NCBI RefSeq assembly: GCF_900290235.1
Contig: NZ_OLMK01000020.1
Span: forward strand, 1-64,000
DNA length: 64,000 nucleotides
Direction of reading: 5' to 3'
From: Streptomyces sp. MA5143a
GTDB taxonomy: Bacteria; Actinomycetota; Actinomycetes; Streptomycetales; Streptomycetaceae
Part shown: piece after piece, positions 17,385 through 26,073 of the stretch
Layout of the letters: each line of letters opens with the position of its first letter
Numbering within the stretch: position 1 is the first letter of the stretch
The notes under the pieces: model-generated
The model's database searches: none
Seen by the model: only the letters and a program-made list of their open reading frames with translations
What the model was told of the DNA's origin: nothing
Made by a program: the position numbers and the translations under genes

Positions 17385-17438
17385 CTGTCCCGGCCGTCGT
17401 GCCTGTCCCGGCCGTCGTGCCTGTCCCGGCCGTCCCGG
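17385..17438. repeat. 18-bp tandem repeat, three copies
   Basis: CTGTCCCGGCCGTCGTGC occurs at 17385-17402 and 17403-17420 without change, then with a changed end at 17421-17438. It lies just past the stop codon of the MFS transporter gene. Confidence 0.8.
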
Positions 17439-17444
17439 CGGGAG

Positions 17445-18968
17445 CTACGCCTTGCTGTCGAGCCGCTGCCCGCGCAGCATGAACCAGGCCGCGGCAGCCG
17501 TCACCAGCAGGACCGCCGCTCCGACGCCGGCCGCGAGGGTGAGGCCCTCGACGAAGGACTCCCGGGCGGACGCCAGCAGGGCCTGGGCGCTGTCCGACGG
17601 GAGACCGCCGGCCACCTCCACCGCTCCGCCCAGCGACTCGTGCGCCCCGGCCGGGGTGCCCGCCGGTGCCGCGAAGCCCCGGTAGACGCCGGTCACGATC
17701 GAGCCGAGCAGGGCGATGCCGAGGGCCGCGCCGAGTTCGTACGCCGTCTCGGAGACCGCCGAGGCCGCCCCGGCCTGTTCCTTGGGGACCGAGGAGAGGA
17801 TGACGTCGGCGGTCACCGTGAAGGAGAAGCCCGCGCCGACGCCGACGACCAGGAGGGCGGTTCCCAGCAGCGGATAGCCGGTGGACTCGTCGATCACCGT
17901 CAGGACGCCCAGGGCCAGGCCGATCGCGGCCAGGCCACCGGCGACGACGGCCCGTACCGAGTAGCGCCGGGCGACCCGGCCGGCGACGAGACCGGCCACG
18001 ACCGCGCCCACGGCGGCGGGGAGTTCCGCGAGGCCGGCCTCGAAGGGCCGCCTGCCCTGGACGAGCTGCAGATACTGGGAGAGGAAGAACACGAGGCCGG
18101 ACAGGCCGAACACGGTCAGCAGGTCGGCGAGGACGGCACCCGAGAACCCGCGGTCACGGAACAGCCGCATGTCCAGCAGCGGCTGCGGCAGGACCAGTTG
18201 GCGGCGTACGAAGAAGAACAGGGCCGCGACGCCGAACAGGCCCGCGGCGAGCGCGTTGCCGTCGACGCCGTGACTGGCGATCTCCTTCACGGCGTACACG
18301 ACGCCGATCATGCCGACGAGGGACAGGCCGACGCTGAGCAGGTCCCACGGGCCGGGGTTGGGGTGGCGGGACTCGGGGAGCAGCTTGCTGCCGACGACGA
18401 CCAGCACGATCATCACGGGCAGGTTGATCAGGAAGACCGAGCCCCACCAGAAGTGCTCCAGCAGGAAACCGCCGACCACCGGGCCGACCGCCGTGCCGGC
18501 GGAGGCGGTGGCGCCCCAGATGCCGATGGCGAGGCTGCGCTCACGCGGGTCGTGGAAGAGGTTGCGGATCAGCGCGAGGGTCGCGGGCATCAGGGTCGCG
18601 CCCGCGACACCGAGCAGCGCCCGCGCGACGATCATCATCTCGGGCGTCGTCGCGTAGGCGTTCAGCACGGATATCGCGCCGAACGCGGTGGCGCCGATCA
18701 GCAGCAGCTTCTTGCGGCCGATGCGGTCGCCGAGGCTGCCGGCCGACACGAGCAGGCCCGCGATGACGAACGAGTAGACGTCGCCGATCCAGAGCAGCTG
18801 GGTGCCCGAGGGGTTGAGGTCCTCGCTGATGTAGGGGGTCGCGAGGCCGAGGACGGTCGCGTCGACGGCCACCAGCAGCACGGCGAGCACGAGGACGGCG
18901 AGCGCGAGCCAACGGCCCGGCCGCTTCACCGCCTCGCTCGTGGACGCCGGCCGCAGGGTGCTGGTCAT
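17445..18968 (-). CDS. MFS drug-efflux transporter, DHA2 (EmrB/QacA) family
   Basis: A 507-residue protein with about 14 hydrophobic segments, as in the DHA2 subfamily of proton-coupled drug exporters. The signature GDRIGRKKLLLIG lies between helices 2 and 3, and motif C-like glycines (TASAGTAVGPVVGGFLLE) are present. The start ATG (18966-18968) overlaps the stop of the upstream tetR gene as ATGA, so the regulator and pump are translationally coupled. The pair resembles self-regulated multidrug pump operons. Substrates cannot be read from sequence. Confidence 0.92.
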   Translation of the reverse strand: MTSTLRPASTSEAVKRPGRWLALAVLVLAVLLVAVDATVLGLATPYISEDLNPSGTQLLWIGDVYSFVIAGLLVSAGSLGDRIGRKKLLLIGATAFGAISVLNAYATTPEMMIVARALLGVAGATLMPATLALIRNLFHDPRERSLAIGIWGATASAGTAVGPVVGGFLLEHFWWGSVFLINLPVMIVLVVVGSKLLPESRHPNPGPWDLLSVGLSLVGMIGVVYAVKEIASHGVDGNALAAGLFGVAALFFFVRRQLVLPQPLLDMRLFRDRGFSGAVLADLLTVFGLSGLVFFLSQYLQLVQGRRPFEAGLAELPAAVGAVVAGLVAGRVARRYSVRAVVAGGLAAIGLALGVLTVIDESTGYPLLGTALLVVGVGAGFSFTVTADVILSSVPKEQAGAASAVSETAYELGAALGIALLGSIVTGVYRGFAAPAGTPAGAHESLGGAVEVAGGLPSDSAQALLASARESFVEGLTLAAGVGAAVLLVTAAAAWFMLRGQRLDSKA

Positions 18969-19516
18969 GATTCCTCTCTCCGTACCGCTCCGCCGAGCAG
19001 CAGCTCGGCGATCATGTGGGTGAAGTCCTTGCCGGCGACCCGGCCCTCCGAGACCGCCCAGGCGCCGGAGGCCAGCAGGCCGTACAGCGCCTCGGTGAGC
19101 CAGGCCGGGGTCAGGTCGATGCGGAACTCGCCGGCCGCCTGGCCGCGTTTGAAAAGGGCCGCGACGCGGTCGTCGATCCTGGTCCAGCCCTTGTTCTGCG
19201 CGTCCCCCTCGAACAACTGGCTCTCGGTGTAGAGGAAGGCGAGCAGGCCGGCGGCCGGTTCGATCTCGCGCACGAGGCGGCGTACGGCGTCGTGCGCCGG
19301 GCCGTCGTCGAGGCGGGCCGCGTCGAGCGCGGTGTCGCACTCCGCGATGCAGAGCGCCTCCAGTGCCAGGACGAGTGCGTCCCGCCCCGCGAAATGGCGG
19401 TGCAGCGTGGCCCGGCTGATCCCGGCGGCCCTGGCGACCTCGTCCATGGTCGCGGTGGATCTGCGGGTCAGCAGGGCCGCGGCACTGCGCAGCACATGGT
19501 CACGATCGACAGCCAT
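18965..19516 (-). CDS. TetR-family repressor of the adjacent MFS pump
   Basis: A 183-residue TetR-type regulator. The N-terminal helix-turn-helix is TMDEVARAAGISRATLHRHF followed by AGRDALVLALE; the rest is the variable ligand-binding domain. The ATG at 19514-19516 is preferred over an upstream ATG because it gives the normal distance to the DNA-binding domain. The gene overlaps the MFS start by 4 bp. Five TGAGACA/TGTCTCA heptamers lie at and upstream of its start, suggesting autorepression relieved by a pump substrate. Confidence 0.9.
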   Translation of the reverse strand: MAVDRDHVLRSAAALLTRRSTATMDEVARAAGISRATLHRHFAGRDALVLALEALCIAECDTALDAARLDDGPAHDAVRRLVREIEPAAGLLAFLYTESQLFEGDAQNKGWTRIDDRVAALFKRGQAAGEFRIDLTPAWLTEALYGLLASGAWAVSEGRVAGKDFTHMIAELLLGGAVRREES

Positions 19517-19580
19517 GAGACAACCATAGACCACATGAGACATGATTGTCTCAGCGCAGGCACACGTGTCTCATGTCTCA
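19516..19580. promoter_or_regulatory. Operator array for the tetR-MFS operon
   Basis: The heptamer TGAGACA or its complement TGTCTCA occurs at 19516-19522, 19536-19542, 19547-19553, 19567-19573 and 19574-19580. The second and third form an 18-bp palindrome TGAGACATGATTGTCTCA. The first copy overlaps the tetR start codon. A TetR dimer would be expected to bind the palindrome. Confidence 0.7.
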
Positions 19581-19600
19581 CGTGTGGGTGCCCCTGGGTC

Positions 19601-19648
19601 GGCGCGCCGCTCGGCCTACGTGCTTCTCGACCGGCGCGCCGCTCGGCC
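19601..19648. repeat. 16-bp direct repeat between tetR and aldo/keto reductase
   Basis: GGCGCGCCGCTCGGCC occurs at 19601-19616 and again at 19633-19648, just outside the end of the aldo/keto reductase gene. It appears to be a simple local duplication. Confidence 0.7.
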
Positions 19649-19656
19649 CGTGCAGG

Positions 19657-20628
19657 TCAGTGCCAGGGCAGGCTGGCGCGCTTCTCCCAGTAGGCGCGGG
19701 GCTCCTCGGCGAGTGTCGCGAGCCGGGTCAGCTGGCCCTCGTCGAGGTCCACGACCGCCGCGTGCAGGTTGGAGGCGAGCTGGTGGACGGTGGCGGCGCC
19801 GGACAGCACGACGCCCACCCACGGTTGACGGAGGATCAGCGCGAGGGCGACCGCGTCGCAGCCGAGGGACGTCTCGGCGGCCACGGCCCGCAGCGCCTCC
19901 GGGGCGTGCGGCTCGGCGAGCCTGCCGTTGGCCATGCCCTCCTTGACGATCACGGTGAGCCCGGCGTCGTGCGCCTCGGCGAGGGCGGGGGCGGCGGAGG
20001 TCTCCAGCGCGTTGTACGTCGACTGGACGGTACGGAAGAGGGGCTCGCCGTCGACCGTCACGGCGAGGGCGGCCCGGATGGCGTCGGCCTGCGCCGGGCC
20101 GCTCGTGGAGAAGCCGATCGTGACGCCGCGGGCGGCCGCTTCCGCCAGCTTGGCGTGGAGTTCCTTGTCGGTGAGGGCCGGGCTGTCCGGGGTGACCGAG
20201 TGGATCTGGTAGAGGTCGAGCCGGTCGCCGAGCAGTGCGGCGGTCTCGGCGCGCTGCCGCTCGTACGTGGCGACGCCGTGGTCCTTGACCTCGTGGTGCT
20301 CGGCGTCAGTGGTCCAGTCGGCGGTGTAGGTGTAGCCCCATTTGCTGCCCACGACGATGTCGTCGAGGTCGGGGCGGGCCTTCAGCCAGTCGGCGAGGAA
20401 CTCCTCGGAGCGGCCGTAGGAGCGGGCCGCGTCGATGTAGCGGACGCCCTGCGCGTAGGCGGCGTCGAGGAGTTCGTGGGTGCGGGTGCGCAGCGCGTCG
20501 ACGCCGCGGTCGGGGCCGAGGTCCTCGTCCCGGCCGAGGTTGATGTAGCCGGGACGGCCGACGGCGGCGAGGCCGAGTCCGAGGTGGCAGGTGGGGGTGG
20601 TCGCTGAGGCCAGTCGGGCGAAGGGCAT
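19657..20628 (-). CDS. Aldo/keto reductase
   Basis: A 323-residue NADPH-dependent oxidoreductase with the TIM-barrel AKR layout. The catalytic tetrad is visible as Asp66, Tyr71, Lys96 and His143 (YIDAARSYGRSEEFL; VVGSKWGY; LDLYQIHS). The family reduces aldehydes and ketones or acts on sugars. The ATG start gives MPFARLASATT, a normal AKR N-terminus. It is monocistronic between the tetR promoter and argH. The substrate is not predictable. Confidence 0.9.
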   Translation of the reverse strand: MPFARLASATTPTCHLGLGLAAVGRPGYINLGRDEDLGPDRGVDALRTRTHELLDAAYAQGVRYIDAARSYGRSEEFLADWLKARPDLDDIVVGSKWGYTYTADWTTDAEHHEVKDHGVATYERQRAETAALLGDRLDLYQIHSVTPDSPALTDKELHAKLAEAAARGVTIGFSTSGPAQADAIRAALAVTVDGEPLFRTVQSTYNALETSAAPALAEAHDAGLTVIVKEGMANGRLAEPHAPEALRAVAAETSLGCDAVALALILRQPWVGVVLSGAATVHQLASNLHAAVVDLDEGQLTRLATLAEEPRAYWEKRASLPWH

Positions 20629-20720
20629 CGCGGGCTCCGTTCGGTCGGCTCCTTACGGCTTCCGACCAACGTAACCCGCGATGACCTTGGTTGTGCGGTG
20701 CGGGGGCACCGGCGCCGGTG

Positions 20721-22220
<1,500 letters not shown>

Positions 22221-22221
22221 C

Positions 22222-22259
22222 TATGCATGATTATGCAGAGTCCTGCATGAATCGTCAAT
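22222..22259 (-). promoter_or_regulatory. argH promoter with ARG boxes
   Basis: Read on the minus strand, TTGACG (22253-22258) and CATAAT (22230-22235) are separated by exactly 17 bp. The site overlaps TGCATgattATGCA (22224-22237), a perfect ARG-box core, and a second half-site TGCAT at 22244-22248. Binding of ArgR here would block RNA polymerase. Confidence 0.8.
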
Positions 22260-22268
22260 GTGAGAGAA

Positions 22269-22297
22269 GTTCAAGAGAAAAGCAAGAAGCCTTGAAC
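22269..22297. promoter_or_regulatory. Inverted repeat upstream of the triple-repeat secreted protein gene
   Basis: GTTCAAG (22269-22275) and CTTGAAC (22291-22297) are perfect inverted copies 15 bp apart in an AT-richer stretch about 90 bp upstream of the gene at 22386. This is a candidate operator; no regulator is assigned. Confidence 0.4.
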
Positions 22298-22385
22298 ACT
22301 CGAAACCGCTTACCCGTACCTCTCCCCGAACGCAGGCGCCGCGTCAGATCACACCGACCACACCCGACCCGAGTGAGGCATCCGC

Positions 22386-23648
22386 ATGTCCAGGGCTCTT
22401 CCGAAGTACAACAAGCGTCGCGTAGGGATCATCGGCGGCGCCGCCGCGGTCGTGCTCTCCGGAGCGGTCATCGCGGGTTCCGCTCTCGCCGGTGAGGGTG
22501 CCAACAACGACGGACAGGACGCCGCGTCCCCCGGCACCATCGCGTGCCCGGCGGTCGAGGGCAGCCTGCCCGCGATCCCCGCGTCCGCCAAGGCCGAGGT
22601 CGACCGCAACCTCGCCCTGCTTCAGACCCAGATCCAGGAGGCCAACAAGCGCCTCGTCGACACGGTCGGTCAGGGCGGCCCCAACTTCGTCCAGAACGCC
22701 ATTCTCGGCCCGCTGGAGGACAAGCGCGTCGCCGCGCTGAACCGCATCGAGACCGCCATCGGCCGCGCCGCCGCCAAGCCCGAGGGCCTGGAGAAGCTCG
22801 CCCCCTGCCAGCTCAACCAGGGCGGCGCCGCGGGCGCCGGCGACCAGGCGGGCGCGGGCGAGGAGGCCGGAGCCGGCGCCGAGGCCGGAGCGGGCGACGC
22901 CGGTGCGGGGAACGACGCGGGTGCCCCGGGCACCATCTCCTGCCCGGCGGTCGAGGGCAGCCTCCCCGCGATCCCCGCGTCCGCGCAGGCCGAGGTCACG
23001 CGCAACCTGGAGCTGCTTCAGACCCAGATCCAGGAGGCCAACAAGCGCCTCGTCGACACGGTCGGCCAGGGCGGCCCCAACTTCGTCAACAACGCGATCC
23101 TCGGCCCGCTGGAGGACAAGCGCGTCGCGACGCTGAACCGCATCGAGACCGCCATCGGCCGCGCCGCCGCCAAGCCCGAGGGCCTGGAGAAGCTCGCCCC
23201 CTGCCAGCTCAACCAGGGCGGCGCCGCGGGCGCCGGCGACCAGGCGGGCGCGGGCGAGGAGGCCGGTGCGGGCGAGGAGGCCGGCGCCGAGGCCGGTGCG
23301 GGCGAGGGCGCGGGCAACGCCGACAACGCCGGTGCCGAGAACAACGCGGGTGCCCCGGGCACCATCTCCTGCCCGGCCGTCGAGGGCAGCCTCCCCGCGA
23401 TCCCCGCGTCCGCGCAGGCCGAGGTCACGCGCAACCTGGAGCTGCTTCAGACCCAGATCCAGGAGGCCAACAAGCGCCTCGTCGACACCGTCGGCCAGGG
23501 CGGTCCGAACTTCGTCAACAACGCGATCCTCGGCCCGCTGGAGGACAAGCGCGTCGCCGCGCTGAACCGCATCGAGACCGCCATCGGCCGCGCCGCCGCC
23601 AAGCCCGAGGGCCTGGAGAAGCTCGCCCCCTGCCAGCTCAACCAGTAG
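22386..23648 (+). CDS. Secreted protein built of three near-identical 97-residue Cys-flanked units
   Basis: A 420-residue protein. Residues 1-36 form a signal peptide (basic MSRALPKYNKRR, hydrophobic core, then GSALAGEG). Three units follow at residues 49-145, 181-277 and 324-420, each exactly 97 residues, beginning PGTI[AS]CPAVEGSLP and ending LAPCQLNQ. Each unit has two Cys (54/141, 186/273, 329/416), suggesting one disulfide closing a helical module rich in heptad-like Leu, Ile and Asn. Gly/Ala/Glu linkers (GAGEEAGAG) join the units. No enzyme motif is seen and I do not recognise the family. It is followed by two strong hairpins. It could be a cell-wall or surface protein. Confidence 0.85.
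   Translation: MSRALPKYNKRRVGIIGGAAAVVLSGAVIAGSALAGEGANNDGQDAASPGTIACPAVEGSLPAIPASAKAEVDRNLALLQTQIQEANKRLVDTVGQGGPNFVQNAILGPLEDKRVAALNRIETAIGRAAAKPEGLEKLAPCQLNQGGAAGAGDQAGAGEEAGAGAEAGAGDAGAGNDAGAPGTISCPAVEGSLPAIPASAQAEVTRNLELLQTQIQEANKRLVDTVGQGGPNFVNNAILGPLEDKRVATLNRIETAIGRAAAKPEGLEKLAPCQLNQGGAAGAGDQAGAGEEAGAGEEAGAEAGAGEGAGNADNAGAENNAGAPGTISCPAVEGSLPAIPASAQAEVTRNLELLQTQIQEANKRLVDTVGQGGPNFVNNAILGPLEDKRVAALNRIETAIGRAAAKPEGLEKLAPCQLNQ
22530..23645 (+). repeat. Three in-frame 291-bp repeats within the secreted protein gene
   Basis: The units lie at 22530-22820, 22926-23216 and 23355-23645. Copies 2 and 3 differ at only a handful of bases, while copy 1 is slightly more diverged, so the last duplication is recent or the copies are kept alike by gene conversion. 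Confidence 0.9.
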
Positions 23649-23702
23649 TCCTCCGGCTCGGCCGGAGTGACCTCCTGCGCTCCTGATCGGGGGCGACAGG
23701 GG

Positions 23703-23739
23703 CCGTGGCCGCCCCGCGCGCCGGCCGGGGCGGCCACGG
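23703..23739 (+). terminator. Perfect 13-bp hairpin behind the triple-repeat gene
   Basis: CCGTGGCCGCCCC (23703-23715) pairs perfectly with GGGGCGGCCACGG (23727-23739) across an 11-nt loop, 55 bp after the stop codon. No T tract follows. Confidence 0.75.
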
Positions 23740-23750
23740 AAGACCCGGTT

Positions 23751-23782
23751 CCGGGTGGATCCCCGCAAGGGGACCCACCCGG
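23751..23782 (+). terminator. Second hairpin behind the triple-repeat gene
   Basis: CCGGGTGGATCCCC (23751-23764) pairs with GGGGACCCACCCGG (23769-23782) with one mismatch and a GCAA tetraloop. With the hairpin just upstream it makes a tandem terminator. Confidence 0.7.
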
Positions 23783-23843
23783 AATTCGCGTTCCCGCACC
23801 TGATCAACCTCCCCGACGCCGTACCCGCTTCCCCGCGAATTCC

Positions 23844-23882
23844 TTAGACAGGCGAAGTTTTTCCGTCAATAATCGTTAGACA
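23844..23882. promoter_or_regulatory. TTAGACA direct repeat at the start of the PPOX-like gene
   Basis: TTAGACA occurs at 23844-23850 and 23876-23882, the second touching the ATG. The sequence between is AT-rich for this genome (GTTTTTCCGTCAATAATCG) and probably holds the promoter. No ribosome site is visible. Confidence 0.35.
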
Positions 23883-24469
23883 TGGGAAAGACTTACGAGC
23901 GCATCGACGGCCGCCTCCGTACCTTCATCGAGGCGCAGCCCCTCTTCTTCACGGCCTCGGCGCCCCTGTCGGCCGACGGCACGGTCAACCTCTCCCCCAA
24001 GGGCCTGCGGGGTTCGTTCGTGGTCCTCGACGAACTCACCGTCGCCTATCTGGATTTCGCGGGCTCCAACGCGGAGACCATCGCGCATCTGCGGGAGAAC
24101 GGCCGGATCACCCTCATGTGGTGCGCCTTCCAGGGCCCGCCCACCATCGTGCGCGTCCACGGCAAGGGCGAGGCCGTCTTCCGTGACGACCCACGCTTCC
24201 CGGAGCTCCTGGCGCACTTCCCCGACATCGACCCCGCCCAGCACGGTCTGCGCGCCGTCATCGTGGTGCGGGCCGAACTCGTCCGTGACAGCTGCGGCTA
24301 CGCGGTTCCCTTCATGGCGTACGAGGAGGACCGCGATCTGCACGGGCGCCGCTTCGCGCGCGAGGACGACGACTCGCTCACCGCGTACTTCCGCTCCAAG
24401 GAGCACATCGAGAGCAGCCTGGACGGACTGCCCGGGCTGCCGTTGCCACTGCCGCCGTCGGCCGGCTGA
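23882..24469 (+). CDS. Pyridoxamine 5'-phosphate oxidase-family flavoprotein
   Basis: A 195-residue protein with the split-barrel PPOX fold pattern: FFTASAPLSADGTVNLSPKG near the N-terminus, then VAYLDFAGSNAETIAHLREN and GRITLMWCAFQGPPTIVRVHG. Family members bind FMN or F420 and reduce or oxidise small molecules. The length is normal for the NLSPKG subgroup. It lies directly ahead of the flavin electron-transfer cassette, about 100 bp before the reductase gene and in the same direction, but no functional link is proven. The ATG lacks a clear ribosome site. Confidence 0.85.
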   Translation: MGKTYERIDGRLRTFIEAQPLFFTASAPLSADGTVNLSPKGLRGSFVVLDELTVAYLDFAGSNAETIAHLRENGRITLMWCAFQGPPTIVRVHGKGEAVFRDDPRFPELLAHFPDIDPAQHGLRAVIVVRAELVRDSCGYAVPFMAYEEDRDLHGRRFAREDDDSLTAYFRSKEHIESSLDGLPGLPLPLPPSAG

Positions 24470-24572
24470 AACGGAACATCCCGTTCGCCGGGCGGTTTCC
24501 CCACCACGTTGAACACACGGCACTCCCTGCACGTACGTGTGGGCCAAGGGTCCAGCCCACCACGGAGGAACC

Positions 24573-25952
24573 GTGTCCACGATCGCCGGAGGTCGCGCCG
24601 CGCGCCGCCAGACGATGCGCCGCATCCGACCTCGCCGCTCCCCCGCCGTCCCGCTGCTGATCGCCTTCTGGGCGGGCGCGGCGGCGGTGGTGTGGCTGTG
24701 GTGGGACAACACGCCCTCCATCGCGGATCAGGGCAGCCAGATGGTCAACGCCGGCCGGATCACCGGCCTGCTCGGCGGATACCTGATGGCGCTGGTGGTG
24801 CTCCAGATGGCGCGGGTGCCCGCGCTGGAACGCCGGGTCGGCTCCGACCGGGTCGCCCGCTGGCACGCGATGACCGGCCGCTACACGCTCTGCCTGGTCG
24901 TCGCGCACGTCGTCCTCACGATGTACGGGTACGCCCTCCAGGCCGGTCTGACCCACACCGCGATCCTCCAGCAGACCATCGACTCCATCAACCAGCTGCC
25001 GGACATGGGCAAGGCCGCCATCGGCACCGGTCTGCTGGTGTTCATCGGGCTGATCTCGATCGGCCCGGTCCGCAAGCGGATCCCGTACGACCTCTGGTAC
25101 CACACCCACCTGCTGACGTACGCGGCGACGTTCCTGACGTTCTGGCACCAGATCACCACCGGCAACGAGTTCGCCGCCACCCCCGAGGCGAAGACGGGCT
25201 GGTACGCGCTGTACGGATCGGTGACCGCGCTGGTCGTCTGGTACCGGATCCTCACCCCGATCCGGCTGAACATGCGGCACCGGCTGCGGGTCGAGGCGGT
25301 CATCGAGGAGTCGCCCGGCATCGTCTCGGTGCTGATGAGCGGGCGCAAGCTGCACCGCATGGGCGCGGAGGCCGGACAGTTCTTCCGCTGGCGGTTCCTG
25401 GCCCCCGGTATGCGGTTCAGCTCACACCCGTACTCGCTGTCGGCGGCGCCGCGCCCCAACATGCTGCGCATCACCGTCAAGGCGATCGGCGACCACAGCT
25501 CCGCCCTGCGTGACCTGGAGCCCGGCACCCGGGTGTGGGCCGAGGGCCCGTACGGGGCGCTCACGGCCGCCAAGCGCAGCCGGGGCAAGGTGCTGCTGGT
25601 GGCCGGTGGCGTGGGCATCACGCCGATGCGGGCGCTGTTCGAGACGTTGCCCGGCGCGGCCGGTGATCTGACCCTGCTCTACCGGGCCAACAGCACCCAG
25701 GACCTGGCGCTGTGGGACGAGCTCGCGCAGATCGCGGAGGAGCGCGGGGCGCGCCTGATGTACGCGGTGAACAGCCCGGAGGGCGAGCGCCCCGACATCT
25801 CGGCGGACTCCCTGCGCCGGAAGATCCCGGACATCGAGCGCCACGACGTCTTCCTGTGCGGTCCGCCCGGGTTCGCCCAGGGCGTGTACGCGGCACTGCG
25901 CGGGGCGGGTGTCCCCACCCGCCGTATCCACCACGAGTCGTTCGAGATGTGA
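24573..25952 (+). CDS. Membrane ferric-reductase-like flavoprotein (heme b / FAD / NAD domains)
   Basis: A 459-residue protein. Residues about 28-230 hold some six membrane spans of the ferric reductase-like domain, with paired His in WHAMTGRY / VVAHVVLT and YHTHLLTY / FWHQITTG as likely heme b ligands. Residues about 240-455 form a ferredoxin-NADP reductase-type module: FAD loop SHPYSLSAAP, NAD-binding GGVGITPMRAL and C-terminal FLCGPPGF. It should move electrons from NAD(P)H across the membrane. The GTG start (24573-24575) follows GGAGGAA; the upstream in-frame Met has no such site. The next two genes supply covalent flavin carriers, so this is probably their electron donor. Confidence 0.88.
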   Translation: MSTIAGGRAARRQTMRRIRPRRSPAVPLLIAFWAGAAAVVWLWWDNTPSIADQGSQMVNAGRITGLLGGYLMALVVLQMARVPALERRVGSDRVARWHAMTGRYTLCLVVAHVVLTMYGYALQAGLTHTAILQQTIDSINQLPDMGKAAIGTGLLVFIGLISIGPVRKRIPYDLWYHTHLLTYAATFLTFWHQITTGNEFAATPEAKTGWYALYGSVTALVVWYRILTPIRLNMRHRLRVEAVIEESPGIVSVLMSGRKLHRMGAEAGQFFRWRFLAPGMRFSSHPYSLSAAPRPNMLRITVKAIGDHSSALRDLEPGTRVWAEGPYGALTAAKRSRGKVLLVAGGVGITPMRALFETLPGAAGDLTLLYRANSTQDLALWDELAQIAEERGARLMYAVNSPEGERPDISADSLRRKIPDIERHDVFLCGPPGFAQGVYAALRGAGVPTRRIHHESFEM

Positions 25953-25954
25953 GC

Positions 25955-25972
25955 GACGGCCCGCGGGCCGTC
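25955..25972 (+). terminator. Short perfect palindrome after the reductase gene
   Basis: GACGGCCCGCGGGCCGTC is a perfect 18-bp palindrome starting 2 bp after the stop codon. It may partly terminate or stabilise the reductase message ahead of the FMN_bind gene. Confidence 0.45.
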
Positions 25973-26073
25973 TCCCACTCTCCACGGGGCCGTCCCCCAC
26001 CGACCCCTGCCCATGGGACTGCCCCACGGGGCTTCCCCCTACCTGCCTTCTCACTTCAGGAGCTGAAGGAGCG

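Larger units (their letters stand above)
16999..17444. other. 446-bp convergent gap with hairpin and 18-bp tandem repeat
   Basis: The gap lies between the ends of plsC and the MFS gene. It starts with a CCCGACC/GGTCGGG hairpin (17003-17024) and ends with three copies of an 18-bp unit (17385-17438). In between there is GC-rich sequence with no frame I can support as a gene. Confidence 0.45.

Noticed and set aside
22530-23645. Regular repeats considered as a CRISPR-like array
   Set aside because: The units are 291 bp, coding and in frame; no short repeats with unique spacers and no cas genes are present.
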